From: Coriobacteriaceae bacterium
GTDB lineage: Bacteria; Actinomycetota; Coriobacteriia; Coriobacteriales; Atopobiaceae
Direction: 5' to 3'
Length of the DNA: 64,000 bases
Assembly: GCA_003862195.1 (NCBI GenBank)
Contig: QOUO01000001.1
Location: 1-64,000 of the forward strand
This document shows positions 1-12,451 of the stretch, in pieces. How positions within the stretch are numbered: the stretch's first letter is position 1; every line of letters begins with the position of its first letter. Under the pieces are notes generated by a model. That model ran no database searches. It was not told the DNA's origin and saw nothing but the letters and a program-made list of their open reading frames with translations. The translations under genes were made by a program, and so were the position numbers.

Positions 1-62
1 AGGGTTCGAACCTGCGACACGCTGATTAACAGTCAGCTGCGCTACCACTGCGCCACCGGGGA
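1..62 (-). tRNA. tRNA-Asn (anticodon GTT), 3' end cut by window edge
   Basis: Reverse complement TCCCCGGTGGCGCAGTGGTAGCGCAGCTGACTGTTAATCAGCGTGTCGCAGGTTCGAACCCT shows D-arm, CTGTTAATC anticodon loop and GGTTCGAACC T-loop. Confidence 0.93.
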
Positions 63-347
63 ATTTCTTAGTGCGTTAGGAACTATAACAGACATTGCCG
101 CCCGCGCAAGCCAGAATCGAATATTTTTTGTCGCCAGAGAGCCTCCACATATCGCGGCGGCGGTCCGTAACGCGCGTGCAGCAAGTACGAATTGATGCGG
201 AAATATACGGTCAAAGCGCGTATACGCCGACCGATTTGTAAAAAGCGGATATGTATCCGCGGGTGCGAAGGCGGTATAACAGGCTCAAGCGGAAACGCGA
301 AGGTATCCGCCGGCACCCGGCCGACGGAACGTCAAGGGAGGTTCGCC

Positions 348-1388
348 ATGGGTCGCAGGCCAATCAGGGTCGTCCAGTACGGTTGCGGGAAGATGGCAAA
401 GTACACCATCCGCTACCTGCACGAGCACGGTGCGCAGCTCGTAGGCGCCATCGACACCAACCCTAAGGTCATCGGGATGGACGCCGGCGACTTTGCGGGC
501 CTGCCCGTCAAGCTCGGCGTCAAGATATCTGACGACGCGGACGCCGTGCTCGACTCCTGCGCGCCCGACATCGCCATCCTCACGCTCTTCAGTCTGGTTG
601 ACGACATCGCGCCCATGGCCGAGAAGTGCCTGTCCCGCGGCATCAACGTCGTGACGACGTGCGAGGAGGCCACGTTCCCGTGGACCACGTCCTCCGCGAC
701 CACGAACCGCCTGGACGCCATCGCCAAGGAGAACGGCGCGACGATGCTCGGCGCCGGCATGGAGGACGTCTTCTGGGTGCGCATCGTCGGGCTCATCGCG
801 GGCGCCGTCAACCGCATCGACAAGATCGAGGGCTCCGTGTCCTACAACGTGGACGAGTACGGCATGGCGCTCGCGAGGGCGCACGGCGTCGGCCTCACGC
901 CCGACGAGTTCGAGAAGACCCTCGCCCACCCCGACGAGATCGTCCCCTCCTACGTCTGGAACTCCAACGAGGCGCTCGCGCAGGAGCTCGGCCTCACGAT
1001 CAAGGAGATCATCCAGGAGAACGTGCCGTACGTGGCCGAGAAGGACACCTACTCCGACACGATGGGCGGCACCATCGAGGCCGGCAAGGTCCTGGGCATG
1101 AACACGCGCGTCACCACGAAGACCTACCAGGGCATCGACATAGTGACCTCGCAGATCGGCAAGGTGTACGGGCCCGACGACGGCGACCTCTGCGACTGGA
1201 AGATCTACGGCGAGCCCGACACCACGTTCCACGTGGACAAGCCCGCGACCGTCGAGCACACCTGCGCGACCATCGTCCAGCGCATCCCGACCGTCATCGA
1301 TGCGCCGTCCGGCTACCGCACCGTCGACGAGCTCGAGCCGCTGCGCTACCAGACCGAGCCCATGATGGTCGAGGACATCGACTTCTAG
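348..1388 (+). CDS. NAD(P)-binding dihydrodipicolinate reductase-like / 2,4-diaminopentanoate dehydrogenase-like protein
   Basis: [43 protein letters not shown] Rossmann N-terminus; GGAGG Shine-Dalgarno upstream of ATG at 348 inside ORF 192..1388. Confidence 0.75.
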   Translation: MGRRPIRVVQYGCGKMAKYTIRYLHEHGAQLVGAIDTNPKVIGMDAGDFAGLPVKLGVKISDDADAVLDSCAPDIAILTLFSLVDDIAPMAEKCLSRGINVVTTCEEATFPWTTSSATTNRLDAIAKENGATMLGAGMEDVFWVRIVGLIAGAVNRIDKIEGSVSYNVDEYGMALARAHGVGLTPDEFEKTLAHPDEIVPSYVWNSNEALAQELGLTIKEIIQENVPYVAEKDTYSDTMGGTIEAGKVLGMNTRVTTKTYQGIDIVTSQIGKVYGPDDGDLCDWKIYGEPDTTFHVDKPATVEHTCATIVQRIPTVIDAPSGYRTVDELEPLRYQTEPMMVEDIDF

Positions 1389-1410
1389 CCGCGAACCAGG
1401 CAACGCACTA

Positions 1411-1453
1411 AGGGAGAAGGACCGCCCCCACAAAAGGGAGCAGTCCTTCTCGT
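1411..1453. terminator. Long hairpin between convergent genes (likely bidirectional terminator)
   Basis: GAGAAGGAC (1414-1422) ... GTCCTTCTC (1443-1451) inverted repeat with C-rich/G-rich inner stem, between convergent 3' ends. Confidence 0.6.
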
Positions 1454-1528
1454 CATTACCTTGATGCTTGTCGCGGCGCGGGTCTTGGGACGCAAGGTCC
1501 AGGGACGCGTCGCCGACCTGATGCGCGG

Positions 1529-2962
<1,434 letters not shown>

Positions 2963-3011
2963 GGATGTCCTTTCTACGCACGTGCGTTAGGGATACTACC
3001 CAAAATTTGGC

Positions 3012-4919
3012 TTATGCAACGGCAGAAACCCTATTTGACAGCTCATTAATACGTTTCTGCAGCTCCGTTGCCGTCCTGAAGAGCCCCCGCGCCTGGTCGT
3101 CCGGGACGCTCGAGCTCGACATGCGGAGCCTTGCCTTTATCTCGCGCACCTCGCGGCGCTTGGACCAGAGCTCGACCACGTCAAGCAGGAAGTCCGCCCG
3201 CTGCTCCACGGGCATGCGGGACGTGACCTCGAGCCGGCCGCCGGCGAGAATGCGCGGGGCGTCCGCCACGACGTCCGTTGCGGCGCCTACGACCTCCGCG
3301 GGCGGCGTGCCCGCGGGCGTGGCGAGCATGGCCCACGCCATGGCCTCGAAGCGCGAGTCCGACCAGGTGAACGTCGCGATGCGGTCGCCGTGCTGGCGCA
3401 TCACGTCCGGATGGGTCGCGATCATGGAAAGGAGCTCGCGCTCGGCGACCGACTGCATCCTCTCGTCCGTGGAGAGGGCCGCGGCCGGAAGCGCTCGTCC
3501 TTCTCCCCCGCCGCCCTGCGCGGCCTGCTGCGGTGCCGCGGCCTGCCGGTCACCCTGCCATTGGGACTGCGACTGGGGCTGTGGCTGCTGCGCCTCCATG
3601 CGGGAGCGCTCGGCCTCCTTGCGGCGGGCCGCCGCGGCCTTGTCGCGAATGACCTGGCGCACCCTGTCCACGTCGAAGCCCAGCATGTCCGCGAGCTGCG
3701 TGGCGTAGCCGTCCATGAGCATGGAGTCCGCGAGCGGTGCCAGGACCTGGGCCATGTCATCCAGCGCGGCGACGCGGCGGCCGGGTACGCTGAGGTCGTA
3801 GCCCGCGAGGCGCTTGCCGAACACGAAGTCCATGAGCGGCTGGGCGGCCGCGAGGATGGGCCTGAGGGCGTCCGCCCCGTGGTCGCGCAGGAACTCCATC
3901 GGGTCCTGATTGTTGGGTAGGACCACGCAGAGCATCTCGACGCCGGTCTTGTCGATGTAGCGGACCGCGCGCTCCGCGGCGCGCTGGCCGGCCTCGTCGC
4001 CGTCGAACATGCAGATGATGCGCTTGCGTGCGAAGCGCTCGATCAGCTTGACGTGGTCCATCGTGAGCGCGGTGCCGAGGGTTGCCACGGCGTTGGTGAA
4101 GCCCGCCTCGTGCATGGCGATGACATCCGTGTAACCCTCGCACACGATGCAGGTGCCCGACGCGACCATGGAGTCCTTGGCGCGGTCGAACGCGAAGAGG
4201 TGCTTTCCCTTGGAGAAGACCGCGGTCTCCTTGGTGTTGAGGTACTTTGGCTTCGCGTCGGTCATGACCCTGCCGCCAAAGGCGATGGTGCGGCCCTGCT
4301 CGTCGTGGATAGGGAACATCACGCGGTCGTAGAACCGGTCGCGCAGGCGGCCGCCCTGGCCCTCGAGCGCGAGGTCCGCGGAGACGAGCTCCTGCCGCGA
4401 GAAGCCCTGCGCGCGCAGGTGCTCCGTGAGCGCGCCGTGGCCGGGGGCGAAGCCCAGGCCCCAGCGCCTGCACACGTCAGAGCCAAAGCCGCGGCCGGAA
4501 AGGTAGCGCCGGCCCGCCGCGGGTCCGTCCCCACGGCCGCGCATCAGCTGGGTGTTGTAGTACTTCTCAGCCTCCTGGAGGCAGTCGAGCACGCGCGTCC
4601 TGCGCGGCCCACGCCTGGGGCCGGAGCGCTCCTCGGAAAGCTCGATCCCGGCGCGCTCGGCCAGGTAGCGGATGGAGTCCGGAAAGTCCAGGCTCTCGCG
4701 CTTCATGACGTAGGCGAACACGTCGCCGCCGGCGCCGCAGCCAAAGCACTTCCAGAGGCCCGTGGTGGGGTTCACGTGGAACGACGGGCTCTTCTCGTGG
4801 TGGAAGGGACAGCATCCCCACCAGTCGGAGCCGCGGCGCTTGAGCTCCACGGTCTCCCCCACCAGCTGCAGCATGTCCGTCGCCTGTCGGACGCGTTCCT
4901 TGTCCTCGTCGGTTATCAA
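3012..4919 (-). CDS. dnaG: DNA primase
   Basis: CPFHHEKSPSFHVNPTTGLWKCFGCG zinc motif; CEGYTDVIAMHEAG and MFDGDEAGQ Toprim motifs. Confidence 0.98.
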   Translation of the reverse strand: MITDEDKERVRQATDMLQLVGETVELKRRGSDWWGCCPFHHEKSPSFHVNPTTGLWKCFGCGAGGDVFAYVMKRESLDFPDSIRYLAERAGIELSEERSGPRRGPRRTRVLDCLQEAEKYYNTQLMRGRGDGPAAGRRYLSGRGFGSDVCRRWGLGFAPGHGALTEHLRAQGFSRQELVSADLALEGQGGRLRDRFYDRVMFPIHDEQGRTIAFGGRVMTDAKPKYLNTKETAVFSKGKHLFAFDRAKDSMVASGTCIVCEGYTDVIAMHEAGFTNAVATLGTALTMDHVKLIERFARKRIICMFDGDEAGQRAAERAVRYIDKTGVEMLCVVLPNNQDPMEFLRDHGADALRPILAAAQPLMDFVFGKRLAGYDLSVPGRRVAALDDMAQVLAPLADSMLMDGYATQLADMLGFDVDRVRQVIRDKAAAARRKEAERSRMEAQQPQPQSQSQWQGDRQAAAPQQAAQGGGGEGRALPAAALSTDERMQSVAERELLSMIATHPDVMRQHGDRIATFTWSDSRFEAMAWAMLATPAGTPPAEVVGAATDVVADAPRILAGGRLEVTSRMPVEQRADFLLDVVELWSKRREVREIKARLRMSSSSVPDDQARGLFRTATELQKRINELSNRVSAVA

Positions 4920-5983
4920 GAGCGCACCCCCACTCCACGGTCGCCTAGGTTCTTACGTACCCAATCGATGTTGCCAAGAACCACGCGCTCGAGCTCGGCG
5001 GTCGAGGAGAACGGGCGCGAGGCGCGAAGCCACCGCACGAAGAGGACGCTCACCTCGCTTCCGTAGAGGTCGCCGTCGAAGCCCAGGAGGTTCGCCTCGA
5101 GGAAGGCCTCCTCCGGCGCGCTGAACGTCGGCGGGGCGCCCACGTTGGCCGCCGCGGGCCAAGCGCTGGCGCCGTCGCACACGACGCAGGCGTACACGCC
5201 GTCTGCGGGCATGCACGCCACGCGCGGCACGCGCACGTTGGCGGTGGGAAATCCGAATGAAGTCCCCTTCCCGCGGCCGTGCTCCACCACGCCGCGCACC
5301 CAGTGCAGGCGGTCCAGGAGCCTGGAGGCCTCCCCCACCTTTCCCTGGTGGAGAAGGGCGCGGATCCTGGTCGCGGACACGGGCTGGCCCCCGGCCGTCA
5401 CGAGCTCGTGGGCGTGCGCCTCGAAGCCCTGGGCGCGACCGATGGCCGCCAGGGCCGCGACGTCGCCCTCGCCCCGCGCGCCGAACCTGAAGTTCGTGCC
5501 CACGTGGATGGAGACCGGCCTCACGACGGAGTCGAGCGTGCTCGCAACGAACTCCCGGTAGGGAGTCCCCGCGAGCCCGGGCCCAAAGTCGAGCACGACC
5601 ACGGCGTCCACGCCCAGGGTCGCAATCGCGCGCACGCGATCCGCGACCTCGAGCAGCCTGCTCGAGGCGCGCTCCCCCACGAGGAGGTCGGCCGGGTCCG
5701 GGTCGAACGTCACCGCAACGCAGGCGCAGCCGCGCCGACGCGCGTCCTCGAGCGCCGCGGCCACGAGCGCGCGGTGCCCCACGTGCACGCCGTCGAACGC
5801 GCCTATGCACACCACGGCGTCCACGTCGCTTCCCAGCCGCGTGCCGTGCACGAGGTACGCCCGGCCGCCGGGAAGCGCGGCCTCCTCGAGCGGCGGGCAG
5901 GTATAGAAGAGCGACCGCGCCGTCACGCGCGCAAGGTCCGCGCCGGATGCCGGCACGTCCGCGCGCGCCTCACGCTCCGTCAA
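4916..5983 (-). CDS. ribF: Bifunctional riboflavin kinase/FAD synthetase
   Basis: IGAFDGVHVGHRALVAAALEDARR and GRGKGTSFGFPTANVRV motifs; 4-bp overlap with dnaG. Confidence 0.95.
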   Translation of the reverse strand: MTEREARADVPASGADLARVTARSLFYTCPPLEEAALPGGRAYLVHGTRLGSDVDAVVCIGAFDGVHVGHRALVAAALEDARRRGCACVAVTFDPDPADLLVGERASSRLLEVADRVRAIATLGVDAVVVLDFGPGLAGTPYREFVASTLDSVVRPVSIHVGTNFRFGARGEGDVAALAAIGRAQGFEAHAHELVTAGGQPVSATRIRALLHQGKVGEASRLLDRLHWVRGVVEHGRGKGTSFGFPTANVRVPRVACMPADGVYACVVCDGASAWPAAANVGAPPTFSAPEEAFLEANLLGFDGDLYGSEVSVLFVRWLRASRPFSSTAELERVVLGNIDWVRKNLGDRGVGVRS

Positions 5984-6918
5984 GGCCGCACCCCCATGAC
6001 TCCCGCGGGGAAGTTGACCTCGCTCCTCAGGCGCCGGCCCTCACGCGTCCAGACGCCCACCAGGCGCCCGCCGTGCGTCAGGCACACGCGCCCGCCCTCC
6101 GCGACGGCCGCGTCGCCGCACGCGACGGGCTTGCCGCAGGCAGCGTCCGCCGCCTCCTGCACGGAGAGCTCGCGCCTGGGCAACCCGAGCTTCGCGACGG
6201 GGTCGAGCGCGGCCGCTGCCAGGACGTCCGGACCCTTGGCCTCGAGCTCGTCCAGGCTGACGCAGTCGCCCAGGCCAACGCTGCCGGATGCCGTGCGCCT
6301 AAGCGCCACCAGGTGCGCCGCGCTTCCGAGCGACGTGCCCAGGTCGCGCGCGATGCTGCGCACGTACGTCCCCTTCGAGACCACGAACGCGCAGTCCCAG
6401 CACGGCTCGCCGGAGGGGTCGTCGGCCACCACGTCGAGGAGGACCGCCTGCGCAATGGTGACGTGACGGCTCTTGAGCTCGACCTTCTCGCCCTTTCGCG
6501 CACGGTCGTACGCGCGCACGCCGCCCACGGATATGGCCGAGAAGGACGGTGGCACCTGGTCCAGCTCCCCCACGAGCGAGGATACGACCCCGGCCGCGAA
6601 CGTACGGTCGAGCACGCGCTCGGGCGCCGGCAGCGTGAGCACGGGCTCGCCCTCGGCGTCGTCCGTCGTGGTCTGCGTGCCAAAGGCGATGCGCGCCACA
6701 TACGACTTGGTGTCCGCGGTGAGCAGACCCATGAGCCTCGTGCCCTGGCCCACGCCCACCACGAGCACGCCGGACGCGAGCGGGTCGAGCGTACCGGCAT
6801 GGCCGACGCGCCTCTCGCCCAGCGCCCGACGCACGTGGTTCACCACGTCGTGGCTGCTCATGCCCACCGGCTTGTCGACGGCCAGCAGGCAGTTGATCCC
6901 GCTCTGGCCGCGCCTCAC
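5980..6918 (-). CDS. truB: tRNA pseudouridine(55) synthase
   Basis: LLAVDKPVGMSSHDVVNHVRRALGERRVGHAGTLDPLASGVL; GTG start overlaps nrnA stop (GTGA). Confidence 0.96.
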   Translation of the reverse strand: MRRGQSGINCLLAVDKPVGMSSHDVVNHVRRALGERRVGHAGTLDPLASGVLVVGVGQGTRLMGLLTADTKSYVARIAFGTQTTTDDAEGEPVLTLPAPERVLDRTFAAGVVSSLVGELDQVPPSFSAISVGGVRAYDRARKGEKVELKSRHVTIAQAVLLDVVADDPSGEPCWDCAFVVSKGTYVRSIARDLGTSLGSAAHLVALRRTASGSVGLGDCVSLDELEAKGPDVLAAAALDPVAKLGLPRRELSVQEAADAACGKPVACGDAAVAEGGRVCLTHGGRLVGVWTREGRRLRSEVNFPAGVMGVRP

Positions 6919-8024
6919 GCCCTCACCTGGCCCGTCGCGCTCCCGCCCGAGCGACGCGCGCGGTCCGCGGCGATGAGCCTCGGGTCCAGCCGCTCGCCGA
7001 TGATCGTGCCGTCGGGGTCGACGTACTCGAAGAGCGACCTCAGGGGCGGCAGCACCGCCGCGAGCGCCTGGTCGATGTCGCCCTCGTACGTGAAGCCGGC
7101 CGCTGCCTTGTGGCCGCCGCCACCGAGCCTGCGCGCGATGCCGGACACGTCCTTGTCCGTCTTGGAGCGGAGGTTGCCGCGCACCTTGCCGCCCGGCACC
7201 TCCTTGAGGAAGAGCGCGACCTCGGACCCGGACACGCTCCTGACCACGTCCACCAGGCCGTCGCACTCGTCCAGGCTCGCGCCCGTGCGCTCGAGGTCGG
7301 CCGTCGTGGCGTAGCTGTAGGTTATCTTTCCCGACGCGAAGGTCGTGATGCGCCCCATGACCAGCGCCTCGAGGTGCAGGAACGAGAGCGAGAAGTTCTG
7401 GTACACGTTGAGCGACAGCTCGGACGGCGAGGCGCCGGCGTCCACCAAAAGCGACGCGACCGAGAAGGACTCGGGGTCCGCGTTCTGGTACTGGAAGCGG
7501 CCCGTGTCCGTCGCGATGGCGCAGTACAGGCAGCGCGCGATGTCGGGCGTGATATCGACGCCCAGGTGCAGCGCGAACTCCGCCACGAGGACGCCCGTTG
7601 CGGCGGCCTCGGGCCTGATCAGGCTCTCGTCCGCGTACGGGTCGTCGCAGGGGTGGTGGTCGATGATGGCCGTCCGGCGGGAGCGGAGCATGACCTGCTC
7701 CGCGTCGTTCAGCCGCTTCGCCACGGAGAGGTCCACGCTCACGAAGAGGTCGGGCGCGCCCTCGTAGTCGCGCGCGTGCACGAGGGCGCCGCTGCCGGGC
7801 AGGTACGAGTAGATCCGCGGCACGGCGTCCGCGTCGGCGAGGAGGCCCACGACGGTCTTGTGCGGCCACCTGCTCAAGATCACCTTCTGCAGCCCCAGGG
7901 TCGAGCCCAGGGCGTCACCGTCCGGGCTCGTGTGGGCGCATATGGCTATGGTCCCACTCCCCTCGATGAGCTCTGCTATGCGAGAGAAGCGCTCCTCCTG
8001 CTCGGGATTCTGGCGGACGTCCAT
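6915..8024 (-). CDS. nrnA: DHH/DHHA1 family phosphoesterase (oligoribonuclease/pAp phosphatase, NrnA-like)
   Basis: CAHTSPDGDALGSTLGL, AIIDHHPCDDPYADES, GGGGHKAAAGFTYEG motifs; position between rbfA and truB. Confidence 0.88.
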   Translation of the reverse strand: MDVRQNPEQEERFSRIAELIEGSGTIAICAHTSPDGDALGSTLGLQKVILSRWPHKTVVGLLADADAVPRIYSYLPGSGALVHARDYEGAPDLFVSVDLSVAKRLNDAEQVMLRSRRTAIIDHHPCDDPYADESLIRPEAAATGVLVAEFALHLGVDITPDIARCLYCAIATDTGRFQYQNADPESFSVASLLVDAGASPSELSLNVYQNFSLSFLHLEALVMGRITTFASGKITYSYATTADLERTGASLDECDGLVDVVRSVSGSEVALFLKEVPGGKVRGNLRSKTDKDVSGIARRLGGGGHKAAAGFTYEGDIDQALAAVLPPLRSLFEYVDPDGTIIGERLDPRLIAADRARRSGGSATGQVRA

Positions 8025-8031
8025 GGCTGTG

Positions 8032-8460
8032 CTACTCGACCCCCTCGTCCTTCTCGTCGGCGTCAGACTCGGCGGAATCGTCCGCCACCGGGTAGCCGAA
8101 CTCGTCCTTCTCGACCGAGAGCGTGGGCGGCACGTTCTCGAGGGCGAGGGCGATGCGCTCCGCCTCGTCCGCCGTCTCGTCGATCTGGAAGATGAGCTCG
8201 GGCGTCACGCGCCAGCCGAGCGCGTGGCCCAGCAGGCTGCGAATGCGGCCCTTGGCGCGCTCCAGCGCGGCGGAGACCGCCTCGTAGCGGTCCCTGTCGC
8301 AGCTGACGTACGCCTTCAGCACCGACTTGTCGACCGAGACCTCCACGCCCGTGAGGGTCACGAGCGCGAGGTCCGGGTCGGACACCTCGAACAGAAGGAT
8401 GTTTGCGAGCTTCTCGCGCGCGAGGTTGTTCGTGCGGCGGGAATTCTGGTTCTGCTTCAT
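8032..8460 (-). CDS. rbfA: Ribosome-binding factor A
   Basis: ARE(K)LANILLFEVSDPDLALVTLTGVEVSVD; position downstream of infB. Confidence 0.93.
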   Translation of the reverse strand: MKQNQNSRRTNNLAREKLANILLFEVSDPDLALVTLTGVEVSVDKSVLKAYVSCDRDRYEAVSAALERAKGRIRSLLGHALGWRVTPELIFQIDETADEAERIALALENVPPTLSVEKDEFGYPVADDSAESDADEKDEGVE

Positions 8461-8464
8461 GTTC

Positions 8465-11101
8465 CTACTCCGTACGTGCTACTTCCTCGATGCGGTACGT
8501 CTCGATGACGTCGCCCACGTGGATGTCCTGGAAGTTGTCGAGGCCGATGCCGCACTCGTAGCCCGCCTTGACGGACTTGACGTCGTCCTTGTAGCGGCGC
8601 AGCGACGCAAGCTTGCCCTCGTACACCACGATGCCGTCGCGGACGAGCCTGCAGAGGTCGCTGTTCGTGACCTCGCCCTCCTGGACCATGCAGCCGGCCG
8701 CGATGCCGACCTTCGGCACCTTGAAGGTGTTGCGAACCTCGATGGACGCGGTCTGCACCTCCTCCTCGGTGGGCTTGAGCATGCCGATGCGGGCGGCGTT
8801 GATGTCCTCGATCGCCTTGTAGATGACGCTGTAGGTGCGGATCTCGACGCCCTCGCGCTCCGCTGCCGCACGGGCCTTCGCATCCGGGCGCACGCCGAAG
8901 CCGATGATGATGGCGTTCGAGGCGTCCGCGAGCGTGACGTCGGTCTCCGTGATGGCGCCGACGGCGGAGTGGATCGTGTTGATGCGGACCTCGGACTGGT
9001 CCATCTTGTCGAGGGAGTCCTGCAGCGCCTCGATCGAGCCCTGGACGTCCGCCTTGATGATGAGGTTGAGCTCCTTCACCTCGGCGTCGGCCATGGTGTC
9101 GAAGAGGTTCTCGAGCGTGACGTGCTTGACCTTGTTCTGCTCCTCGATGCGGGCCTTGAGGGCACGCTCGTCGGCCAGGCTGCGCGCCTCGCGCTCGTCC
9201 TGGAAGACGCGGAACTCGTCGCCGGCCATCGGGACGCTCTGCAGGCCGAGGACCTCGACGGGCGTCGAGGGCGTGGCCTCCTGCACGTTGTTGCCGTGCG
9301 AGTCGATCATGGCGCGGATCTTGCCGTAGGCCATGCCCGCAACGATTGCGTCGCCCACGCGCAGCGTGCCGCGGTTCACGAGCAGCGTCGCGACGGAGCC
9401 GCGGCCGCGGTCGAGCTTGGCCTCGAGGACGTTGCCCGACGCGAACGTGTCGGGGTTCGCCTTGAGCTCGAGCACGTCGGCCTCGAGCAGCACGGCCTCG
9501 AGCAGGTCGTCGATGCCGATGTGCTTCTTGGCCGAGATGTCGACGAACATGTTCTGTCCGCCCCACTCCTCGGGGATGATGCCGTACTCGGTCAGCTCCT
9601 GGCGAACCCTCTGGGGGTCGGCGCCCGGCTTGTCGATCTTGTTGACGGCAACGATGATGGGCACGTTTGCCGCCTTGGCGTGGTTGATGGACTCGACCGT
9701 CTGCGGCATGACGCCGTCGTCGGCAGCCACGATCAGGATGACGATGTCGGTCACCTTGGCGCCACGGGCACGCATGGCCGTGAACGTCTCGTGGCCGGGC
9801 GTGTCGATGAACGTGATGGTGCGGCCGTTGATCTGCACCTGGGAGGCGCCGATGGCCTGCGTGATGCCGCCGGCCTCGCCCTCGGCGACGCCCGTGTGGC
9901 GGATCGCGTCGAGCAGCGACGTCTTGCCGTGGTCGACGTGGCCCATGACGGTCACGACGGGCGGACGCGGCTTGAGGTCCTTCGGGTCGTCGTAGAACGT
10001 GAAGGAGTTCTCCTCCTCCTTGGTCATGATCTTGATGTCACGGCCGAGGTCGTCCGCGACGAGCTCGATGAGGTCGTCGGACATGGACTCGGTCACCGTG
10101 AGCGGCGTGCCGAGCAGGAACAGCCTCTTGATGATGTCGTTGGCGGGTACGCCGAGAAGGTCGGCGAGCTCGGAGACGGTGGCACCCTGCGGGACCTTCA
10201 CCGTGTCGAGCTGCGAGAGGTCCTGGTCGTTTGCGATGGCCTCCTCGATGCGCTTCTCCTCGGCCTTCTCGGCCTGCTGCTTCTTCCTGCGCTCCTTGCG
10301 CTTCTTGCGCCTGCCGGTGGACTCGCGGGTCGCCTCCTCGACGGCCTCGCGCGCCTCCTCGAGCACCTGGTTGTACTCCTGCGCCTCGCGCGCCATGCGG
10401 CTGTAGCGGTCCTCGTTCTGGCCGCTCCTTCGCTGGTTCTTGCGGCCCTTGCCACGGCCCTTGCCGCCGTGCTCGCCCTCGGACCCCACCTCGGGCTCGG
10501 GTGCGGAGACCCTGGTGCGGGAGGTGCGGTGCGGCATCGAGGACTCGTTCCTGTCGCGGCGGTCCCTGCGCTGCCCGCGGCTCTCCTCCTTCTTCTTCGC
10601 CTGCTCCTCGGCCTGCTCCTTCAGGACGACCTCCTGCTGGGCGATCTGGTCGAGCAGGCTCGCGAACGAGGGGATGGACTTGGGGGCGTTGTCGTGGACG
10701 CGGTTGCGCTCCTCTTCCTCCTTGCGGCGCTTCTCCTCGGCCTTGCGCTGCTCCTCGGCCTTCTTGCGGGCGGCCTCCTCGGCGGCGCGGCGGCGCTCCT
10801 CCTCGGCGCGCTCCTCCTTGCGGCGCTTCTCCGCCTCGAGGCGCTCCTTCTCGGCCTTCTCGTGCTTCTCGCGCTCGATGGCGGCCTGTGCCTCGGCCTC
10901 GGCCTTCTTCTGGGCCTCGATCTCCGCGGCGCGCGCCTCGAGGATCGGTTTCAGCTTCTTGCGGATGATGGAGACGTAGGCATCCTCCAGCGTGGAGGAC
11001 GGCGACTTGGCGGGGATCTTCATCTCCGCGAGGTGGCCGAGCATCTCCTTGCTGGTCATTCCATATTCCTTGGCTAGATCATGTACGCGGGTCTTTGCCA
11101 T
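8465..11101 (-). CDS. infB: Translation initiation factor IF-2
   Basis: [40 protein letters not shown]; long charged N-terminal region. Confidence 0.98.
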   Translation of the reverse strand: MAKTRVHDLAKEYGMTSKEMLGHLAEMKIPAKSPSSTLEDAYVSIIRKKLKPILEARAAEIEAQKKAEAEAQAAIEREKHEKAEKERLEAEKRRKEERAEEERRRAAEEAARKKAEEQRKAEEKRRKEEEERNRVHDNAPKSIPSFASLLDQIAQQEVVLKEQAEEQAKKKEESRGQRRDRRDRNESSMPHRTSRTRVSAPEPEVGSEGEHGGKGRGKGRKNQRRSGQNEDRYSRMAREAQEYNQVLEEAREAVEEATRESTGRRKKRKERRKKQQAEKAEEKRIEEAIANDQDLSQLDTVKVPQGATVSELADLLGVPANDIIKRLFLLGTPLTVTESMSDDLIELVADDLGRDIKIMTKEEENSFTFYDDPKDLKPRPPVVTVMGHVDHGKTSLLDAIRHTGVAEGEAGGITQAIGASQVQINGRTITFIDTPGHETFTAMRARGAKVTDIVILIVAADDGVMPQTVESINHAKAANVPIIVAVNKIDKPGADPQRVRQELTEYGIIPEEWGGQNMFVDISAKKHIGIDDLLEAVLLEADVLELKANPDTFASGNVLEAKLDRGRGSVATLLVNRGTLRVGDAIVAGMAYGKIRAMIDSHGNNVQEATPSTPVEVLGLQSVPMAGDEFRVFQDEREARSLADERALKARIEEQNKVKHVTLENLFDTMADAEVKELNLIIKADVQGSIEALQDSLDKMDQSEVRINTIHSAVGAITETDVTLADASNAIIIGFGVRPDAKARAAAEREGVEIRTYSVIYKAIEDINAARIGMLKPTEEEVQTASIEVRNTFKVPKVGIAAGCMVQEGEVTNSDLCRLVRDGIVVYEGKLASLRRYKDDVKSVKAGYECGIGLDNFQDIHVGDVIETYRIEEVARTE

Positions 11102-11155
11102 AAAACCAACCTTCCATGATGGGACGGGATACGTTCGTATAACTTCGACTCACGG

Positions 11156-12403
11156 CTAGATCAGGGAGTCGGGATCGTCGGACACGTCGGTGTCGGCGTA
11201 CTTGGCGAGCTGCTCGTGGATGCCGCAGTAGCGCGAGCCCGGACGGGCCATGTTGCGGCACTGGATGCCGGTCGGGCCGGTGTACTCGCAGCGGTGCTCG
11301 CCCTCCTCGGCGGGAAGCTCGACCTCCTTCGGCATCTCGCGCATGACCTCGCGGGCCAGCGACTCGTTCTTGATGTCGATGTGCATGCCCGTGAGCCTCG
11401 CGGCGAGTCGGGCGTTCTGGCCCTCCTTGCCGATGGCGAGCGACAGCTGGTCGTCCGGGACGATGACGGTGGCGTAGTTGTCCTCGTCGTCCACGATCAC
11501 GCGGCTGACGCGCGCCGGGGACAGCGCGTTCGCGACGCACTTGGCGGGGTCGTCGCTCCACAGCACGACGTCGACGCGCTCGCCGCGCAGCTCGGACACG
11601 ACGGCGCGCACGCGGCTGCCCTTGGGGCCGACGCAGGCGCCCACGGGGTCGAGCCTGTCGTCCACGGAGCTCACCGCGACCTTGGAGCGCACGCCGGCCT
11701 CGCGGGCGATGGAGCGGATCTCCACGACGCCGTCGTAGACCTCGGGAACCTCGAGCTCGAAGAGCCTGCGGATGAGGTCCGGGTGGGTGCGGGACACCAC
11801 GATGGACGGACGCTGGCGCTCGCCCCTCACCGGCTGCTGGTTGCTGTTGGGGTCGCGCACGTCGATGATGATCGCGCGGATCTGCTGGTGGTGCGAGTAG
11901 CGCTCGCCGGCGGGGCGCTCGTTGAGCTCGTCCGGGTGGCGGCGCTGGTCAAAGTACGGGAGCTCGGCCTCGACGCCCTCGCGGATCTTGATGATCGCGA
12001 AGTCCGGCGTGGTCTGGAGGACGGTGCCCGTGATGATGTCGCCGATCCTCTTCGAGAACTCCTCGTAGATCTGCTGGCGCTCGGAGTTGCGCACGATCTC
12101 GTTGATGACCGACTTCGCGTGCGTGTATGCCGTGCGGCTCGTGTCCTTGGGCGTGACGTCGACCTCGTCGAAGTCGGTGTAGAGGCCGGTCTCGTCGTCC
12201 CAGGACTCCTCCTTCGGCACGAGCTCGTACACGTACACCTTGCCGGTCTCGCGGTCGATCGTGACGCGCGCGCCGTCCGGCAGGTGCATGACCTCCGCGT
12301 AGCTCTTCGCGAGCGACTGCTCGAGCTGGTCGATCAGGTACAGCTCGTCAATATGCTTCTCCTGGCACAGGGCCATGAGCGCTTCCATCATCTCAGATGC
12401 CAT
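11156..12403 (-). CDS. nusA: Transcription termination/antitermination factor NusA with C-terminal Cys/His tail
   Basis: NusA N-terminal, S1 and KH regions ([39 protein letters not shown]); tail [26 protein letters not shown]. Confidence 0.96.
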   Translation of the reverse strand: MASEMMEALMALCQEKHIDELYLIDQLEQSLAKSYAEVMHLPDGARVTIDRETGKVYVYELVPKEESWDDETGLYTDFDEVDVTPKDTSRTAYTHAKSVINEIVRNSERQQIYEEFSKRIGDIITGTVLQTTPDFAIIKIREGVEAELPYFDQRRHPDELNERPAGERYSHHQQIRAIIIDVRDPNSNQQPVRGERQRPSIVVSRTHPDLIRRLFELEVPEVYDGVVEIRSIAREAGVRSKVAVSSVDDRLDPVGACVGPKGSRVRAVVSELRGERVDVVLWSDDPAKCVANALSPARVSRVIVDDEDNYATVIVPDDQLSLAIGKEGQNARLAARLTGMHIDIKNESLAREVMREMPKEVELPAEEGEHRCEYTGPTGIQCRNMARPGSRYCGIHEQLAKYADTDVSDDPDSLI

Positions 12404-12451
12404 GCTTGTCCTTTCCCCATCCTCTTCTTGATTATCGCGGTCCGTCGGACC

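Noticed and set aside
8045-8060. Many GAGAAGGAC words within genes (e.g. rbfA, recG, ftsY, leuS)
   Set aside because: These encode Glu-Lys-Asp with preferred GC-rich codons, so they do not by themselves support the dispersed-motif claim; only the longer 10-mer and intergenic or alternate-frame copies were used.
8327-11077. 916-aa plus-strand ORF opposite infB
   Set aside because: Leu/Val/Asp-rich mirror of infB codon bias; no start context or domain support.
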